A stretch of 64,000 bases of DNA, from contig NZ_JAAMRF010000004.1 in NCBI RefSeq assembly GCF_013522725.1, forward strand, positions 248,001 to 312,000. Reading direction: 5' to 3'. The notes below the pieces were generated by a model. The model saw only the letters and a list, made by a program, of their open reading frames with translations. It had not been told where the DNA came from and made no database searches. This document shows, piece by piece, positions 10,277 to 20,922 of this stretch. The first letter of the stretch is position 1; each line of letters starts with the position of its first letter. The translations under genes and the position numbers were made by a program. This DNA is from Stutzerimonas azotifigens (GTDB lineage: Bacteria > Pseudomonadota > Gammaproteobacteria > Pseudomonadales > Pseudomonadaceae).

Positions 10277-12082
10277 ATGTCCTTTGCTTCCCTCGGTCTT
10301 TCCGAGGCTTTAGCTGGTGCCGTCGAGGCCGCCGGCTATACTCAGCCCACACCGGTGCAACAGCGGGCCATCCCCGCCGTGTTGCAAGGCCGCGACCTGA
10401 TGGTCGCCGCACAGACAGGAACTGGTAAGACCGGCGGCTTCGCCCTACCGGTTCTCGAATTACTTTTCCCGGGCGGCCACCCGGACCGCGAGCACCGTCA
10501 CGGTCCGCGTCAGCCGCGTGTTCTGGTGCTGACACCAACGCGCGAACTCGCCGCCCAGGTGCATGACAGCTTCAAGCTCTACGCCCGCGATCTGCCATTC
10601 AAGAGCGCCTGCATCTTTGGTGGCGTAGGCATGAACCCGCAGATCCAAGCCATCGCCAAAGGCCTGGACGTACTGGTCGCCTGCCCGGGTCGATTGCTCG
10701 ATCTGGCCAACCAGAAGGCCGTCGACCTCGGTCACGTCGAAATCCTCGTGCTCGATGAAGCCGACCGCATGCTCGACATGGGCTTCATCCACGACGTCAA
10801 GAAGGTGCTGGCCAAACTGCCGGCCAAGCGCCAGAACCTGCTGTTTTCGGCGACCTTCTCCAAGGACATCACCGACCTTGCCGGCAAGCTGCTGCAGAAC
10901 CCCGAGCGCATCCAGGTCACGCCGCCGAACACCACGGTCGAGCGCATCGAGCAGCGTCTGTTCCGGGTGCAGGCCAGCCACAAGCGCGCGCTGCTCGCCC
11001 ACCTGATCACCCAGGGTGCCTGGGAGCAGGTCCTGGTGTTCACGCGCACCAAGCACGGCGCCAATCGCCTGGCCGAGTATCTCGACAAGCACGGCCTGCC
11101 CGCCGCGGCCATTCACGGCAACAAGAGCCAGAATGCACGCACCAAGGCGCTGGCCGACTTCAAGGCCAACGCCGTGCGCGTCCTGGTCGCGACCGATATC
11201 GCCGCCCGCGGCCTGGACATCGACCAGCTGCCCCACGTGGTCAACTTCGAGCTGCCCAATGTCGAGGAAGACTACGTCCACCGTATCGGCCGTACCGGCC
11301 GGGCCGGACGCAGCGGGGAAGCGATCTCTCTGGTTTCGCCCGATGAAGAGAAGCTGCTCAAGGCCATCGAGCGCCTGACCAAGCAGAGAATCCCTGACGG
11401 CGACACCATGGGCTTCGACGCCAGCACCATCGAGGCAGAAAAGCCTGAGACTCGCGAACCCCGCCAGCCACGTCCGGCACGGGGCGAGCGCCCGGCACGT
11501 ACCGAACGCAAGCCTGCCGACGATGCGACCGCCGAACCGAAAGATCGCTCGGGACGCAACCGCCGCGGCAAAGGCAAGGCCAAGGCTCCCGGAACCGCAC
11601 GCGCCCAGGGCGAACAGGGCGCAGCAGTAGCCCGTCCGCCACGCCTGCCGGCCGATCGCGATCCGGAAGCATTCCTTGACGATGAAGTGGACAACTTCGG
11701 CAACCGCGTCGACTACGTCAGCCCCTATCAGGGCAAACCTGGCCGCGGCCGTCGTCCAGGTGTCGGCGGACAGCAGCCCGGCAACGATCAGCCGCGTGCC
11801 GCAGCGGCGCCACGCAATGGCGGCGGCGGTAAGGCCAAGCCGGCCCGCAGCGGTCAGCCCGCCGCCCGTAACGGTCAGCCACGGCGCAACAAGCAGGAAA
11901 ATCGCCGCTTCGAGCCTGACGCGCCGCGCCAGGACGCTACGCCGCGCCCGAGCGAGAAGCAGCCGCTGATCATCCGCAAAGAATCGCGCATCGATCGTCT
12001 GCCCAGCGCCGAGCAGCTCGACGAGCTGGCATCGAGCCGCCCTCGCGGTGAAAAGCCCGCCCTGCTGACACGCAACCGCTAA
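10277..12082 (+). CDS. rhlE: DEAD-box RNA helicase, RhlE2 type
   Basis: ATP-dependent RNA helicase for ribosome assembly or mRNA turnover. The 601-residue protein has the full DEAD-box set: the Q motif ([14 protein letters not shown]), motif [32 protein letters not shown] in [17 protein letters not shown], then [12 protein letters not shown] and [11 protein letters not shown] in the second RecA domain. After about residue 380 comes a long Arg/Lys/Pro/Gly-rich, probably disordered tail, typical of RhlE2 in pseudomonads and used there for RNA and RNase E contacts (family knowledge). Gene order (metF, ppnN, helicase, efflux operon) matches the rhlE2 neighbourhood of P. aeruginosa as I remember it. 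The ATG at 10277 fits the family start. Confidence 0.95.
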   Translation: MSFASLGLSEALAGAVEAAGYTQPTPVQQRAIPAVLQGRDLMVAAQTGTGKTGGFALPVLELLFPGGHPDREHRHGPRQPRVLVLTPTRELAAQVHDSFKLYARDLPFKSACIFGGVGMNPQIQAIAKGLDVLVACPGRLLDLANQKAVDLGHVEILVLDEADRMLDMGFIHDVKKVLAKLPAKRQNLLFSATFSKDITDLAGKLLQNPERIQVTPPNTTVERIEQRLFRVQASHKRALLAHLITQGAWEQVLVFTRTKHGANRLAEYLDKHGLPAAAIHGNKSQNARTKALADFKANAVRVLVATDIAARGLDIDQLPHVVNFELPNVEEDYVHRIGRTGRAGRSGEAISLVSPDEEKLLKAIERLTKQRIPDGDTMGFDASTIEAEKPETREPRQPRPARGERPARTERKPADDATAEPKDRSGRNRRGKGKAKAPGTARAQGEQGAAVARPPRLPADRDPEAFLDDEVDNFGNRVDYVSPYQGKPGRGRRPGVGGQQPGNDQPRAAAAPRNGGGGKAKPARSGQPAARNGQPRRNKQENRRFEPDAPRQDATPRPSEKQPLIIRKESRIDRLPSAEQLDELASSRPRGEKPALLTRNR

Positions 12083-12100
12083 ACATTTGCGTGTTACCGA

Positions 12101-12124
12101 ACGCCGCCGCAAGGCGGCGTTTTT
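12101..12124 (+). terminator. Intrinsic terminator after the helicase gene
   Basis: ACGCCGCC (12101-12108) and GGCGGCGT (12113-12120) form an 8-bp stem with a GCAA tetraloop, followed directly by a run of T. It lies 19 bases after the helicase stop codon. Confidence 0.9.
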
Positions 12125-12176
12125 CATGGTGCAGCGGGCGCACGTAGCCTCGAAGGCAAACCTTTCCCCCAGACGG

Positions 12177-12202
12177 CAAAACGCCGGCTCGAAAGCCGGC
12201 GC
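12177..12202 (-). terminator. Intrinsic terminator of the efflux operon
   Basis: CGCCGGCT and AGCCGGCG (12182-12189 and 12194-12201) pair around CGAA; read on the minus strand the stem is followed by GTTTTG. It lies 26 bases past the stop of the outer-membrane gene and faces the helicase terminator, so the two convergent units are separated cleanly. Confidence 0.85.
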
Positions 12203-12227
12203 TTGCTACGCAGAGGTTGCAGATTCG

Positions 12228-13637
12228 CTAGGGCGCGCCGGCAGCGGTCCGCCGCTCTTCCCAGCCGCCACCGAGCGCCTTGAACAGATTGACCTCACTG
12301 GTCAGCTGCGCAAGGCGATCGTTGATCATCTGCTGCTGGACATTGAACAGCTGGCGCTGTGCATCCAACAGGATCAGGTAGCTGTCCACGCCCGTGCGAT
12401 AACGGCGCTCGGCCAGACGATAGTACTCCTCGCTGGTCTCAAGCAAATCTCGCTGCGCCTGGAGCTGCTCAGTGTAGGTCGCCTGGGCCGCCAGGCCGTC
12501 AGCGACTTCCCGGAAAGCCACCTGAATGGCGCGTTCGTATTCGGCCACCTGGATGTTCTTGCTGATCTCGGCGTAATCGAGGTTGGCGCGCAGCTGCCCG
12601 GCATTGAAGATCGGCAGGCTGATCTGCGGCGAGAACGTCCAGTAGCCCGAGCCTCCATCGAACAGGCCCGACAGCTCGCGGCTGGCAGTCCCCGCGGCGC
12701 CGGTCAGGCTGATGCTCGGGAAGAACGCAGCGCGAGCCGCACCGATGCTGGCATTGGCGGCACGCAACTGATATTCGGCCTGGACGATGTCCGGCCGCTT
12801 GGTCAGCAGATCCGAAGGCAGGCCGACCGGCAGCTCGGCAAGCTGCTGATCGCCCAACTCACGCTTCTGCAGCAGGTTCGCCGGAATGCTCTGTCCCAGC
12901 AGTTGCGCCAGGGCGTTGCGATCCTGGGCGACGAGCCGGGAATACTGCGCCAGGCTTACCCGCGCAGTCTCGACGGCACTGCGCGCCTGGCGCAGCTCGA
13001 GGGCCGAGGCAACGCCCACATCGAAGCTACGCTGGGTCAGCGCCAGGCTCTCATCGTAGGTCTTGAGCGTATCGGCGGTCAGATCCAGCAGGGCCTGATC
13101 GGCTTGCCAGGTCAGCCAGGCGTTGGCCACGCTGGCAACCAGACTGATCTGGGTGCTGCGCTGAGCCGCTTCGGTAGCGAAGTATTGCTGCAGCGCCTCC
13201 TCACGAAGGCTGCCCAGACGCCCGAATAAATCAAGCTCCCAAGCAACGCCGAACGTCGCGCTGTATTGCCCGCTGACGGTCGATTGGCCGTTAGGGCTCA
13301 GGTCTGCCGGCGTGCGACCACGGGTGGCGGTGCCATCGGCACTCACCAGCGGCAACAGGTTGGCCCGCTGGACTCGGTAGAGCGCCCGATAGGCCTCGAC
13401 ATTCAGGGCGGCCACGCGCAGATCGCGATTGTTCTGCAGCGCCACCTCGATCAGCTGCTGCAGGGCTGGATCGCGGAAGAACTCGCGCCAGCCCAGGTCC
13501 ATTGCCTGCTGGTCGGCCGGCGTCTCACCCTGGGGCCAGGCGGCGTCGACGGGCGCGATCGGCCGCTGGTACTCGGGAATCAGCGAGCAGCCCCCGAGCG
13601 CCGTCAGCAATGCCAGGCTCAATAAGGACTTTTTCAC
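12228..13637 (-). CDS. oprM: RND efflux outer-membrane channel lipoprotein, OprM/TtgC family
   Basis: Trimeric TolC-like duct that carries drugs and solvents across the outer membrane as the exit of the MexAB-type pump. The 469-residue protein begins with a lipoprotein signal ([17 protein letters not shown], lipobox ALGGC). It has the two homologous OEP halves with long coiled-coil helices, including [25 protein letters not shown] and [20 protein letters not shown]. The start is GTG at 13637, overlapping the permease stop as GTGA, with AGGAG upstream. Last gene of a three-gene operon on the minus strand. Whether it is called oprM or ttgC depends on the reference; gene order matches the mexAB-oprM locus. 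Confidence 0.95.
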   Translation of the reverse strand: MKKSLLSLALLTALGGCSLIPEYQRPIAPVDAAWPQGETPADQQAMDLGWREFFRDPALQQLIEVALQNNRDLRVAALNVEAYRALYRVQRANLLPLVSADGTATRGRTPADLSPNGQSTVSGQYSATFGVAWELDLFGRLGSLREEALQQYFATEAAQRSTQISLVASVANAWLTWQADQALLDLTADTLKTYDESLALTQRSFDVGVASALELRQARSAVETARVSLAQYSRLVAQDRNALAQLLGQSIPANLLQKRELGDQQLAELPVGLPSDLLTKRPDIVQAEYQLRAANASIGAARAAFFPSISLTGAAGTASRELSGLFDGGSGYWTFSPQISLPIFNAGQLRANLDYAEISKNIQVAEYERAIQVAFREVADGLAAQATYTEQLQAQRDLLETSEEYYRLAERRYRTGVDSYLILLDAQRQLFNVQQQMINDRLAQLTSEVNLFKALGGGWEERRTAAGAP

Positions 13638-16600
13638 AGAGTCGTCTCCTTCTCGCTTTCGGCTTCGGCGGCAGGCTTGTCTCGATCGAACAGCGAACCG
13701 ATGACCACATAGAACAGCGGAATCCAGAAGATCGCCAACACCGCGGCGGTGAGCATGCCGCCGATCACACCGGTACCGATCGCGTGCTTGCTACCGGCGC
13801 CTGCGCCACTGGCGAGCGCCAGCGGAACCACGCCAAGAATGAAGGCCAGCGAGGTCATGATGATCGGACGCAAACGCATACGGCACGCCCTCAAAGCGGC
13901 ATCCGCATAGCTCATACCCTCCTCTCGCAGAGCCTTGGCGAACTCGACGATCAGAATCGCGTTACGAGCCGATAGACCGATCGTGGTGATCAGACCCACC
14001 TGGAAGAACACCTCGTTCGACAGCCCGCGCAGGAGCGTGAAAGCCAGCGCACCGACGATGCCCAGCGGTACTACCAGCATGACCGCGAATGGGATCGACC
14101 AGCTCTCGTAGAGTGCCGCCAGGCAGAGGAACACCACCAGCAGCGACAGCGCGTAGAGCGCGAGGGTCTGCGAACCGGCCAGACGCTCCTCGTAGGACTG
14201 TCCAGTCCAGGAATAACCCACACCAGCCGGGAGCTGCGCCGCAATCTCCTCAACCGCAGCCATCGCTTCACCCGAGCTGTAGCCCGGTGCCGGCTCGCCA
14301 AGCATCTCGATCGCACTGACACCGTTATAACGAGACAACTTGGGCGAACCATACACCCACTTACCGGTGGCAAACGAGCTGAACGGGACCATCTGCCCTG
14401 CATCGTTGCGCACAAACCACTTGGACAGGTCGTCCGGGCTCATGCGGGAGCTCGGGATGCCCTGCAGGTAGACTCGCTTGACGCGCCCCTTGTCGATGAA
14501 GTCGTTGACGTAGCTACTACCCCAGGCAATCGACAGCGTGCTGTTGACGTCCGAAAGCGATACGCCGAGAACCCGCGCCTTTTCGTCATCGATCAGCATC
14601 TGATATTGCGGCTCGTCCAGCAGACTGTTCGCCCGTACGCCCATGAGAACAGGGTTCTGGCTGGCCAGCTGAAGGAACTGGTCGCGCGCCTGCTTGAGGA
14701 CATCCTGACCCACACCGGCACGATCCTGCAGGTAGAAGTTGAAGCCAGTGGCGTTACCCAGCTCCATCACGGCGGGCGGCGCAAAGGCGAACACCATTGC
14801 GTCCCGGAAGCTCGCGAAATGCTGCTGTGCACGTTGAGCCAGCGCAAACACGCTGTCTTCGGCGTCGGTGCGCTCGCTCCAGGGCTTCAGACTGATAAAG
14901 GCGATACCCGAACTCTGGCCTCGGCCGGCAAAGCTGAAGCCGGTCACAGTGAAGACGGAGCGGACGATGTCGCCCTCTTCTTCGAGCAGGTATTCACGCA
15001 TCGCGTCGATGCTCCGCTGGGTGCGTTCCGCAGTCGACCCCGTCGGTGCCTGGACCTGAGCGAACAGAACCCCCTGATCCTCTTCCGGCAAGAAGGCGGT
15101 CGGGATTCGGTTGAAGAGCACGACCATCACGCCAACGATCAGCAGATACAGCAGCAGGAAGGGCGCCTTGCGCTTGAGCACACCCTTCACGCCACGCTCA
15201 TAGCCATCGACACTGCGATCGAAGGTGCGGTTGAACCAGCCGAAGAACCCACCCTTGGCATGGTGATCGCCTTTCTCGATCGGCTTGAGCAGGGTTGCAC
15301 AGAGGGCCGGCGTGAAGATCAGCGCCATGATCACCGAGAGCACCATCGCCGATACCATCGTGATCGAGAACTGTCGGTAGATGACGCCCGTCGAACCTCC
15401 GAAAAAAGCCATCGGCAACAGCACGGCCGAAAGCACCACGCCAATGCCGATCAGTGCGCCCTGGATCTGCCCCATCGACTTGCGTGTGGCTTCCAGTGGA
15501 GAGAGCCCCTCCTCGCGCATTACCCGCTCGACGTTTTCCACGACCACGATGGCATCGTCGACCAGCAGGCCGATCGCGAGGATCATCGCGAACATGGTCA
15601 GGGTGTTGATGCTGTAGCCGAACACGGCCAGCACACCGAAGGTTCCGAGCAGCACCACGGGCACGGCCAGTGTCGGCACCAGAGTGGCGCGGAAGTTCTG
15701 CAGGAACAGGTACATCACCAGGAAAACCAGCACAAAGGCTTCCAGGAGCGTATGCATGACACCGGTGATGGAGGCGGAAATGACCGGCGTGGTGTCGTAG
15801 GGGTACACCACTTCCATGCCTGGCGGGAAGAACGGCTCCAGTTGGTCAATGGTTTCCCGGACGCCTCGCACGGTGTCCAGCGCGTTGGCACCGGTAGCCA
15901 GGCGCAGGGCCAGACCGGCGGCCGGCTTGCCATTGAAGTGAGCACTTACACCGTAGCTTTCACCACCCAACTCCACCGTAGCCACGTCACCCAGGCGAAC
16001 CTGGGAGCCGTCGCTATTGACCTTGAGCAGGATTTCGCGGAACTGTTCAGGCGTCTGGAAGCGCGTTTTGCCAATCACCGTCGCGTTGAGCTGCTGCCCC
16101 GCTACCGCCGGCAGACCACCGAACTGACCGGACGACACCTGAACGTTCTGCGCCTGGATGGCGCTGCGCACATCGACCGGAGTCAGGTTGAAGTTGTTCA
16201 GCTTTGCCGGATCGAGCCAGATACGCATCGCATATTGCGAGCCGAACACCTGGAAGTCGCCGACACCCTTGGTCCGGGAGATCGGGTCCTGCATGTTCGA
16301 GACGATATAGTCGGCCAGGTCACGCTGGTCCATGCTGCCATCTGTGGAGACCACACCGATCACAACGAGGAAGTTACGCACCGCCTTGGTGACCCGGATG
16401 CCCTGCTGCTGCACCTCTTGCGGCAACAACGGCGTGGCCAGCTGCAGCTTGTTCTGGACCTGCACCTGTGCGATGTCCGGGTTGGTGCCCTGATCGAAGG
16501 TGACGGTAATGGACATGCTGCCATCGGAGTTCGACTCCGAGGAGATATAGCGCAGGCCGTCCAGGCCATTGAGCTGCTGCTCGATGACCTGCACGACGGT

Positions 16601-16777
16601 GTCCTGTACGGTCTGCGCCGAGGCTCCCGGATAGTTTACGGCGATGCCGACGGCAGGCGCTGCGATGCTCGGATACTGGTTGACCGGCAGGGAAAGGATG
16701 GAAAGCCCCCCCGCCAGCATGATCACCAGGGCGATCACCCAGGCGAAGATCGGGCGATCGATAAAGAATCTGGACAT
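13634..16777 (-). CDS. mexB: RND multidrug efflux permease, MexB/TtgB (HAE1) family
   Basis: Proton-driven inner-membrane pump of 1047 residues, the same size class as MexB and AcrB. It has two repeats of six transmembrane helices and large periplasmic loops. The N-terminus [21 protein letters not shown] is the HAE1 signature. [18 protein letters not shown] at about residues 402-420 carries the paired Asp of the proton relay. [16 protein letters not shown] and the second-half [22 protein letters not shown], with the [21 protein letters not shown] segment, complete the set. All of this supports a functional broad-range drug or solvent pump. It sits between the adaptor gene (13-base gap) and the channel gene (4-base overlap). 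Confidence 0.97.
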   Translation of the reverse strand: MSRFFIDRPIFAWVIALVIMLAGGLSILSLPVNQYPSIAAPAVGIAVNYPGASAQTVQDTVVQVIEQQLNGLDGLRYISSESNSDGSMSITVTFDQGTNPDIAQVQVQNKLQLATPLLPQEVQQQGIRVTKAVRNFLVVIGVVSTDGSMDQRDLADYIVSNMQDPISRTKGVGDFQVFGSQYAMRIWLDPAKLNNFNLTPVDVRSAIQAQNVQVSSGQFGGLPAVAGQQLNATVIGKTRFQTPEQFREILLKVNSDGSQVRLGDVATVELGGESYGVSAHFNGKPAAGLALRLATGANALDTVRGVRETIDQLEPFFPPGMEVVYPYDTTPVISASITGVMHTLLEAFVLVFLVMYLFLQNFRATLVPTLAVPVVLLGTFGVLAVFGYSINTLTMFAMILAIGLLVDDAIVVVENVERVMREEGLSPLEATRKSMGQIQGALIGIGVVLSAVLLPMAFFGGSTGVIYRQFSITMVSAMVLSVIMALIFTPALCATLLKPIEKGDHHAKGGFFGWFNRTFDRSVDGYERGVKGVLKRKAPFLLLYLLIVGVMVVLFNRIPTAFLPEEDQGVLFAQVQAPTGSTAERTQRSIDAMREYLLEEEGDIVRSVFTVTGFSFAGRGQSSGIAFISLKPWSERTDAEDSVFALAQRAQQHFASFRDAMVFAFAPPAVMELGNATGFNFYLQDRAGVGQDVLKQARDQFLQLASQNPVLMGVRANSLLDEPQYQMLIDDEKARVLGVSLSDVNSTLSIAWGSSYVNDFIDKGRVKRVYLQGIPSSRMSPDDLSKWFVRNDAGQMVPFSSFATGKWVYGSPKLSRYNGVSAIEMLGEPAPGYSSGEAMAAVEEIAAQLPAGVGYSWTGQSYEERLAGSQTLALYALSLLVVFLCLAALYESWSIPFAVMLVVPLGIVGALAFTLLRGLSNEVFFQVGLITTIGLSARNAILIVEFAKALREEGMSYADAALRACRMRLRPIIMTSLAFILGVVPLALASGAGAGSKHAIGTGVIGGMLTAAVLAIFWIPLFYVVIGSLFDRDKPAAEAESEKETTL

Positions 16778-16790
16778 GAATTAGCGATCC

Positions 16791-17930
16791 TCAGCCTTCT
16801 TGGGCCTGGGGCTGAGCAGCCCCGGTGTCGGTAGCGACGTTGCTGGCCGGAACGACCGTGACCTCGGCGCCTGGGCGCGCGAACTGCAGCCCTTCGGTAA
16901 TCAGGCGGTCGCCTGGGTTGAGACCTTCGCTTACCAGCCAGCGATTGCCGACGGTGCGCTCGGTCTTCAGGTTACGCAACTCGACCTTGTTCTCAGCGTT
17001 GACCACCATCGCGGTCGGCTCGCCACGCGCATTGCGCGTCACACCCTGCTGCGGTGCCAGGATCGCTTCGGTGCGCACCCCGCCCACCAGCTGCGCATGC
17101 ACGAACATGCCCGGCAGCAGAATCTTGTCGGGGTTCGGGAAGACCGCCCGCAGGGTCACCGAGCCGGTGCCCGCGTCAACCGACACTTCGGCGACTTCCA
17201 GTTGACCTTCATGACTGTACTCGGTGCCGTCCTCGAGCGTCAGGGTCACCTTGGCGGCGCCTTCAGAAGCTTTTTCCAGACGGCCTTCGGCAAGATCGCG
17301 ACGCAGCTGAAGCAGGTCACGTGCCGGCTGGGTCACGTCGACATAGATCGGATCGAGCTGCTGGATGGTGGCCATGGCCTGTGTCTGGCCATTGCTCACC
17401 AGTGCCCCCTCGGTGACAGCCGAACGTCCGATGCGACCGGAAATGGGCGCCATGACCTTGGTGTAGCGCAAGTCGATGCGTGCACGCTCGAGGTTCGCCT
17501 GCGCTTGGAGCGCTGCAGCGCGCGCCTCGTCGTAGGCCTGGCGGCTGACCGCCTGCTCCTTGACCAGCAAGGCATAGCGATCGGCGAGCGATTTGCTCGA
17601 AGCCAGACTTGCTTCGGCGCTCTTGTAGGCCGACTCGTAAACCGCCGCGTCGATCTGATAAAGCTGCTGGCCCGCCTTGACTTCGCTACCCTCGTCGAAC
17701 AGCCGCTTCTGGATGATGCCGTTGACTTGCGGACGCACCTCGGCGACGCGGTAAGCGGCCGTGCGGCCTGGCAAGCTGGACGTGACGGCAAAGGGCTCGG
17801 CCTCGAGTGTCACGACCCCAACCTGAGGTATCTGCTGAGGTGGCGGTGCGGATTCTTCTTGGCATCCGCTGAGCAACGATGCCGCAGCGATAATGGAAAT
17901 CAGAGCAGCGCAGGCTGACTTGACTGGCAT
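16791..17930 (-). CDS. mexA: RND efflux periplasmic adaptor lipoprotein, MexA/TtgA family
   Basis: Membrane fusion protein that couples the permease to the outer-membrane channel. The product is 379 residues. It starts with a lipoprotein signal ending LLSGC (Cys at about residue 22), followed by the mature start QEESAPPPQQIPQVGVV. The lipoyl half-motif VNGIIQKRLFDEGSEVKAGQQLYQID comes next, then an alpha-hairpin, the second lipoyl half (TKVMAPISGRIGRSAVTEGALV) and beta-barrel domains. The ATG at 17930 has AAGAGG 7 bases upstream; a longer frame to 18038 would run through the promoter and operator. First gene of the operon. Confidence 0.96.
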   Translation of the reverse strand: MPVKSACAALISIIAAASLLSGCQEESAPPPQQIPQVGVVTLEAEPFAVTSSLPGRTAAYRVAEVRPQVNGIIQKRLFDEGSEVKAGQQLYQIDAAVYESAYKSAEASLASSKSLADRYALLVKEQAVSRQAYDEARAAALQAQANLERARIDLRYTKVMAPISGRIGRSAVTEGALVSNGQTQAMATIQQLDPIYVDVTQPARDLLQLRRDLAEGRLEKASEGAAKVTLTLEDGTEYSHEGQLEVAEVSVDAGTGSVTLRAVFPNPDKILLPGMFVHAQLVGGVRTEAILAPQQGVTRNARGEPTAMVVNAENKVELRNLKTERTVGNRWLVSEGLNPGDRLITEGLQFARPGAEVTVVPASNVATDTGAAQPQAQEG

Positions 17931-18002
17931 GGACGAACCTCTTGGAAACGGGTAGCCGCAACGCGGGACAGCGCTGCGACACGACTTCGGCAGATTGGCG
18001 GG

Positions 18003-18032
18003 AATATACTTACATCCATCACTGTTTGTAAA
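18003..18032 (-). promoter_or_regulatory. Promoter with overlapping TtgR-like operator for the efflux operon
   Basis: Read on the minus strand, TTTACA (18032-18027) and TATATT (18008-18003) form -35 and -10 boxes with an 18-base spacer. Inside the same stretch TTACA (18010-18014) and TGTAA (18027-18031) are inverted arms. The whole segment closely resembles, from memory, the TtgR-bound ttgABC promoter of P. putida. It does not show the GTTGA-N5-TCAAC boxes expected for MexR. No TetR or MarR gene is adjacent, so the regulator would act from elsewhere. Confidence 0.72.
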
Positions 18033-18074
18033 CCGCAAAAGCCCAGCGTTGTGCCCTGTTAACGCTTCTCAACG

Positions 18075-18104
18075 CAAAACGCCGGCAAGGGCCGGCGTTT
18101 CGTT
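18075..18104 (-). terminator. Intrinsic terminator after yceI (bidirectional)
   Basis: AAACGCCGGC (18077-18086) and GCCGGCGTTT (18091-18100) are perfect 10-base arms with a 4-base loop. On the minus strand the stem runs into GTTTTGCG, which ends the yceI transcript. On the plus strand TTTCGTTTTG follows. It also insulates the efflux promoter just beyond. Confidence 0.85.
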
Positions 18105-18121
18105 TTGTTACGGACTGCCGG

Positions 18122-18697
18122 TTACTGACGAACGCCCTCGATCGACAGGATCAGCTCGACGGTTTCCGAAGCCGGCCCTAGGTCCATCTTGATGTTGAAA
18201 TCCTTCAATTTCAGTGTGGTGGATCCTTCGAAACCGGCACGGTAGCCGCCCCATGGGTCCTGCCCTTCACCGATGAACTTCGCTGCGATGGTGACCGGCT
18301 TGGTAACGCCATTCAGCGTCAGGTTGCCTGTGATATCGGCGGTGCCTTCGCCTGTGGACTTGACCTGGGTGGACTCGAAAGTCGCGGTGGGATGCTTACC
18401 GACGCTGAGGAAATCGTCGCTGCGCAGGTGCTTGTCGCGTTCAGCATGGTTGGAATCGACGCTGGCAGTCTGGATAGTCACGTTGACCTTGCTCGCCTCC
18501 GGCTTGTCGGCATCGAAGCTGAACGCCCCGTCGAAGTCGCGGAAGGTACCGTACAGCCAGGAATAGCCGAGGTGGCTGATCTTGAAGTTGATGAAGGCGT
18601 GCTGACCTTTCTTGTCGATTGCGTAATCGGCCGCCATCGCCTGGCTGGCGAACAGCGCCGAGCCGAGGGCGAGCGCGGCAAAGGTTTTCTTCAGCAT
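18122..18697 (-). CDS. yceI: YceI-family periplasmic protein
   Basis: Exported lipocalin-like protein of 191 residues. [22 protein letters not shown] is a signal peptide cut before ADYAID. The mature part is the YceI beta-barrel, with [23 protein letters not shown], the [26 protein letters not shown] block and [14 protein letters not shown]. Family members bind polyisoprenoid or quinone-like lipids. The P. aeruginosa protein in the same position (PA0423) is known as PasP, a small secreted protease, but I see no protease motif here. AGGAGAAG precedes the start. The upstream cytochrome b561 gene ends 27 bases before, so the pair forms an operon as in E. coli yceJ-yceI. Confidence 0.93.
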   Translation of the reverse strand: MLKKTFAALALGSALFASQAMAADYAIDKKGQHAFINFKISHLGYSWLYGTFRDFDGAFSFDADKPEASKVNVTIQTASVDSNHAERDKHLRSDDFLSVGKHPTATFESTQVKSTGEGTADITGNLTLNGVTKPVTIAAKFIGEGQDPWGGYRAGFEGSTTLKLKDFNIKMDLGPASETVELILSIEGVRQ

Positions 18698-18723
18698 GAG
18701 TAGCTTCTCCTATCGTGGTTGAA

Positions 18724-19278
18724 TCATTCCGCAGCGCGACCGAGCATTCGCAGCAAGGTCGGGTCGCGATCGACGAAATGGTGCTTGAGCGCGGCAAGCC
18801 CATGCAGGATGGCGGAGATCACCAGCCCCCAGGCAAGGTATTCGTGAACGAGACCGGCCACATCGGCCTGGCCAGGGATCGCGGTGAGAGTCGCGGGCAC
18901 ATCGAACCAGCTGAACACGCTGATCGGGCGACCGTCGGCTGTCGAGATCAGGTAACCGGAAAACATCAGCACGAACAACCCCAGGTACAACAGCCCGTGC
19001 CCGCCCTTGGTCGCCAGGCGCACCCAGCGCCCGTGACTGGCCAACGGCGCAGGCCCCGAACTCATGTATCGCCAACCCACACGCAACACCATCAGCATGA
19101 ACAGCAGCAATCCAATGCTCTTGTGAATGTCCGGCGCGGTGCGGTACCAGCTGCTGTAATAGGTGAGCCCGACCATCCACAGGCCGAGACCGAACAGCCC
19201 AAAGACCGCCAGTGCGATCACCCAGTGCAGCAGGATGCTGATAGCTCCGTAGTTGTTTGCCGTGTTGCGCCAGCGCAT
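18724..19278 (-). CDS. Cytochrome b561 family membrane protein
   Basis: Four-helix dihaem membrane cytochrome of 184 residues (YceJ/CybB type) that moves electrons between quinol and periplasmic acceptors. Histidines in SILLHWVIALAVF, DIHKSIGLLLFML, GHGLLYLGLFVLM and VHEYLAWGLVISAILHGLAALKHH lie within helices 1-4, as expected for the b-type haem ligands. It is the first gene of a pair with yceI. The 164-base divergent gap to bioA (19279-19442) contains an extended -10-like TGCTAGTCT at 19404-19412 pointing to bioA, without a good -35, and nothing else I can name. Confidence 0.92.
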   Translation of the reverse strand: MRWRNTANNYGAISILLHWVIALAVFGLFGLGLWMVGLTYYSSWYRTAPDIHKSIGLLLFMLMVLRVGWRYMSSGPAPLASHGRWVRLATKGGHGLLYLGLFVLMFSGYLISTADGRPISVFSWFDVPATLTAIPGQADVAGLVHEYLAWGLVISAILHGLAALKHHFVDRDPTLLRMLGRAAE

Positions 19279-19442
19279 CGCGAGTCATTCCCATTAAACG
19301 AGTGCGACAAGCCTAGCGATAAACGTATCGGGGTGAAGTGGATTTTTTCGCTGTGATCTATCGAAACACCAGATAGGTACTCGTCGGCATTGTCGCTTCC
19401 CTCTGCTAGTCTGCCCGCCCCACCCGTCAGCAGGAGTTTGTG

Positions 19443-20849
19443 ATGAGCCAAAACGACGCCTGGATGCAGCGCGACCTCGCCGTTCTCTGGCACCCCTGTA
19501 CCCAGATGAAGGATCACGAAAGTCTGCCGATGATCCCCATCCGTCGCGGTGACGGGGTATGGCTGGAGGACTTCGACGGCAAGCGCTACCTCGATGCGGT
19601 CAGCTCCTGGTGGGTGAACGTGTTCGGCCATGCTAATCCACGTATCAATGCACGCATCAAGGAGCAGGTCGACCAGCTCGAACATGTCATTCTGGCCGGC
19701 TTCAGCCATCAGCCGGTGATCGAACTGTCCGAACGCCTGGTGGCGATGACGCCCGCCGGACTGGATCGGGTGTTCTATGCCGACAACGGCTCCTCGTGCA
19801 TCGAGGTGGCGCTGAAGATGAGCTTCCACTACTGGCTCAACCGTGGGCAGCCCGAAAAGCGGCGCTTCGTCACCCTGAGCAACAGCTATCATGGCGAGAC
19901 GGTCGCGGCGATGTCGGTGGGCGACGTCGCACTGTTCACCGAGACCTACCGCCCTCTGCTGCTCGATACGATCAAGGTACCCAGCCCCGACTGCTTTCTG
20001 CGCCCGGAAGGGGTGAGTTGGGAGGAGCATTCGCGGACGCTGTTCGCGGCCATGGAACAGACCCTTGCCGAGCACCATCAAGAAGTCGCCGCCGTCATCG
20101 TCGAGCCGCTGATTCAGGGCGCCGGCGGCATGCGCATGTATCACCCGGTCTATCTACAGCTGCTGCGCGAGGCATGCGATCGCTATGGCGTGCACCTGAT
20201 TCACGACGAAATCGCGGTCGGCTTCGGCCGTACCGGGACGATGTTCGCCTGCGAACAGGCCGGCATCCGCCCCGACTTCCTGTGCCTGTCCAAAGCGCTC
20301 ACCGGCGGCTATTTGCCGCTCGCCGCCTGCCTCACCACCGATGACGTCTACCAGGCGTTCTACGACGATTACTCCAGCCTGCGCGCCTTCCTCCATTCGC
20401 ACAGCTATACCGGCAACCCGCTCGCCTGCGCGGCGGCGCTGGCCACGCTGGACATCTTCGAAAGCGACCGGGTGATCGAGGCGAACCGAGCACTGGCCAC
20501 AAGAATGGGCCAGGCCACGGCGCATCTGGCGGACCACCCCAACGTTGGCGAGGTCCGCCAGACAGGCATGGCGCTGGCAATCGAAATGGTCAAGGACAAG
20601 CCGAGCAAGACGGGTTATCCCTGGCAGGAGCGTCGCGGCCTGAAGGTCTACCAGCATGCGCTGAGCAGGGGCGCCCTGCTTCGCCCGCTGGGCAGCGTGG
20701 TGTATTTTCTGCCCCCCTACACCGTCACCCCCGAGCAGATCGACTTTCTCGCCGAGGTCGCCAGCGAGGGCATCGACCTGGCCACTCGCGATACCGTGAG
20801 CGTCGCGGTGGACATCGATCTGCACCCGGGCTTTCGCGACCCGGGTTAA
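19443..20849 (+). CDS. bioA: Adenosylmethionine-8-amino-7-oxononanoate aminotransferase
   Basis: PLP enzyme of biotin synthesis that converts KAPA to DAPA, using S-adenosylmethionine as amino donor. The product is 468 residues. The N-terminus WHPCTQMKDHESLP is the BioA signature. SSWWVNVFGHANP, DNGSSCIEVALKM (phosphate-binding), IHDEIAVGFGRTG (Asp to the pyridine N) and CLSKALTGG with Schiff-base Lys284 follow. The ATG at 19443 lies 6 bases after AGGAG; a GTG three bases earlier is too close. The other bio genes are not in this window, so bioA is detached from the bioB cluster, as in P. aeruginosa PA0420. Confidence 0.96.
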   Translation: MSQNDAWMQRDLAVLWHPCTQMKDHESLPMIPIRRGDGVWLEDFDGKRYLDAVSSWWVNVFGHANPRINARIKEQVDQLEHVILAGFSHQPVIELSERLVAMTPAGLDRVFYADNGSSCIEVALKMSFHYWLNRGQPEKRRFVTLSNSYHGETVAAMSVGDVALFTETYRPLLLDTIKVPSPDCFLRPEGVSWEEHSRTLFAAMEQTLAEHHQEVAAVIVEPLIQGAGGMRMYHPVYLQLLREACDRYGVHLIHDEIAVGFGRTGTMFACEQAGIRPDFLCLSKALTGGYLPLAACLTTDDVYQAFYDDYSSLRAFLHSHSYTGNPLACAAALATLDIFESDRVIEANRALATRMGQATAHLADHPNVGEVRQTGMALAIEMVKDKPSKTGYPWQERRGLKVYQHALSRGALLRPLGSVVYFLPPYTVTPEQIDFLAEVASEGIDLATRDTVSVAVDIDLHPGFRDPG

Positions 20850-20871
20850 TGCGCGCGGGCTTCAGGCCGGT

Positions 20872-20895
20872 GCCGGCAGGCCTTACACTGCCGGC
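20872..20895. other. Stem-loop between bioA and rsmE
   Basis: GCCGGCAG (20872-20879) and CTGCCGGC (20888-20895) are perfect arms around an 8-base loop, followed by CTGTT. A second palindrome, ACCCGGG/CCCGGGT, spans the bioA stop codon (20824-20846). Either could attenuate read-through, but neither has a convincing T-run. Confidence 0.45.
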
Positions 20896-20922
20896 CTGTT
20901 GCCAGCCAGCGAAGCCCTGCTC

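Noticed and set aside
14606..16834. A 742-codon open frame on the plus strand opposite mexB
   Set aside because: Antisense shadow of the permease gene; the His/Arg/Gln-rich composition and lack of any domain argue against a real product.
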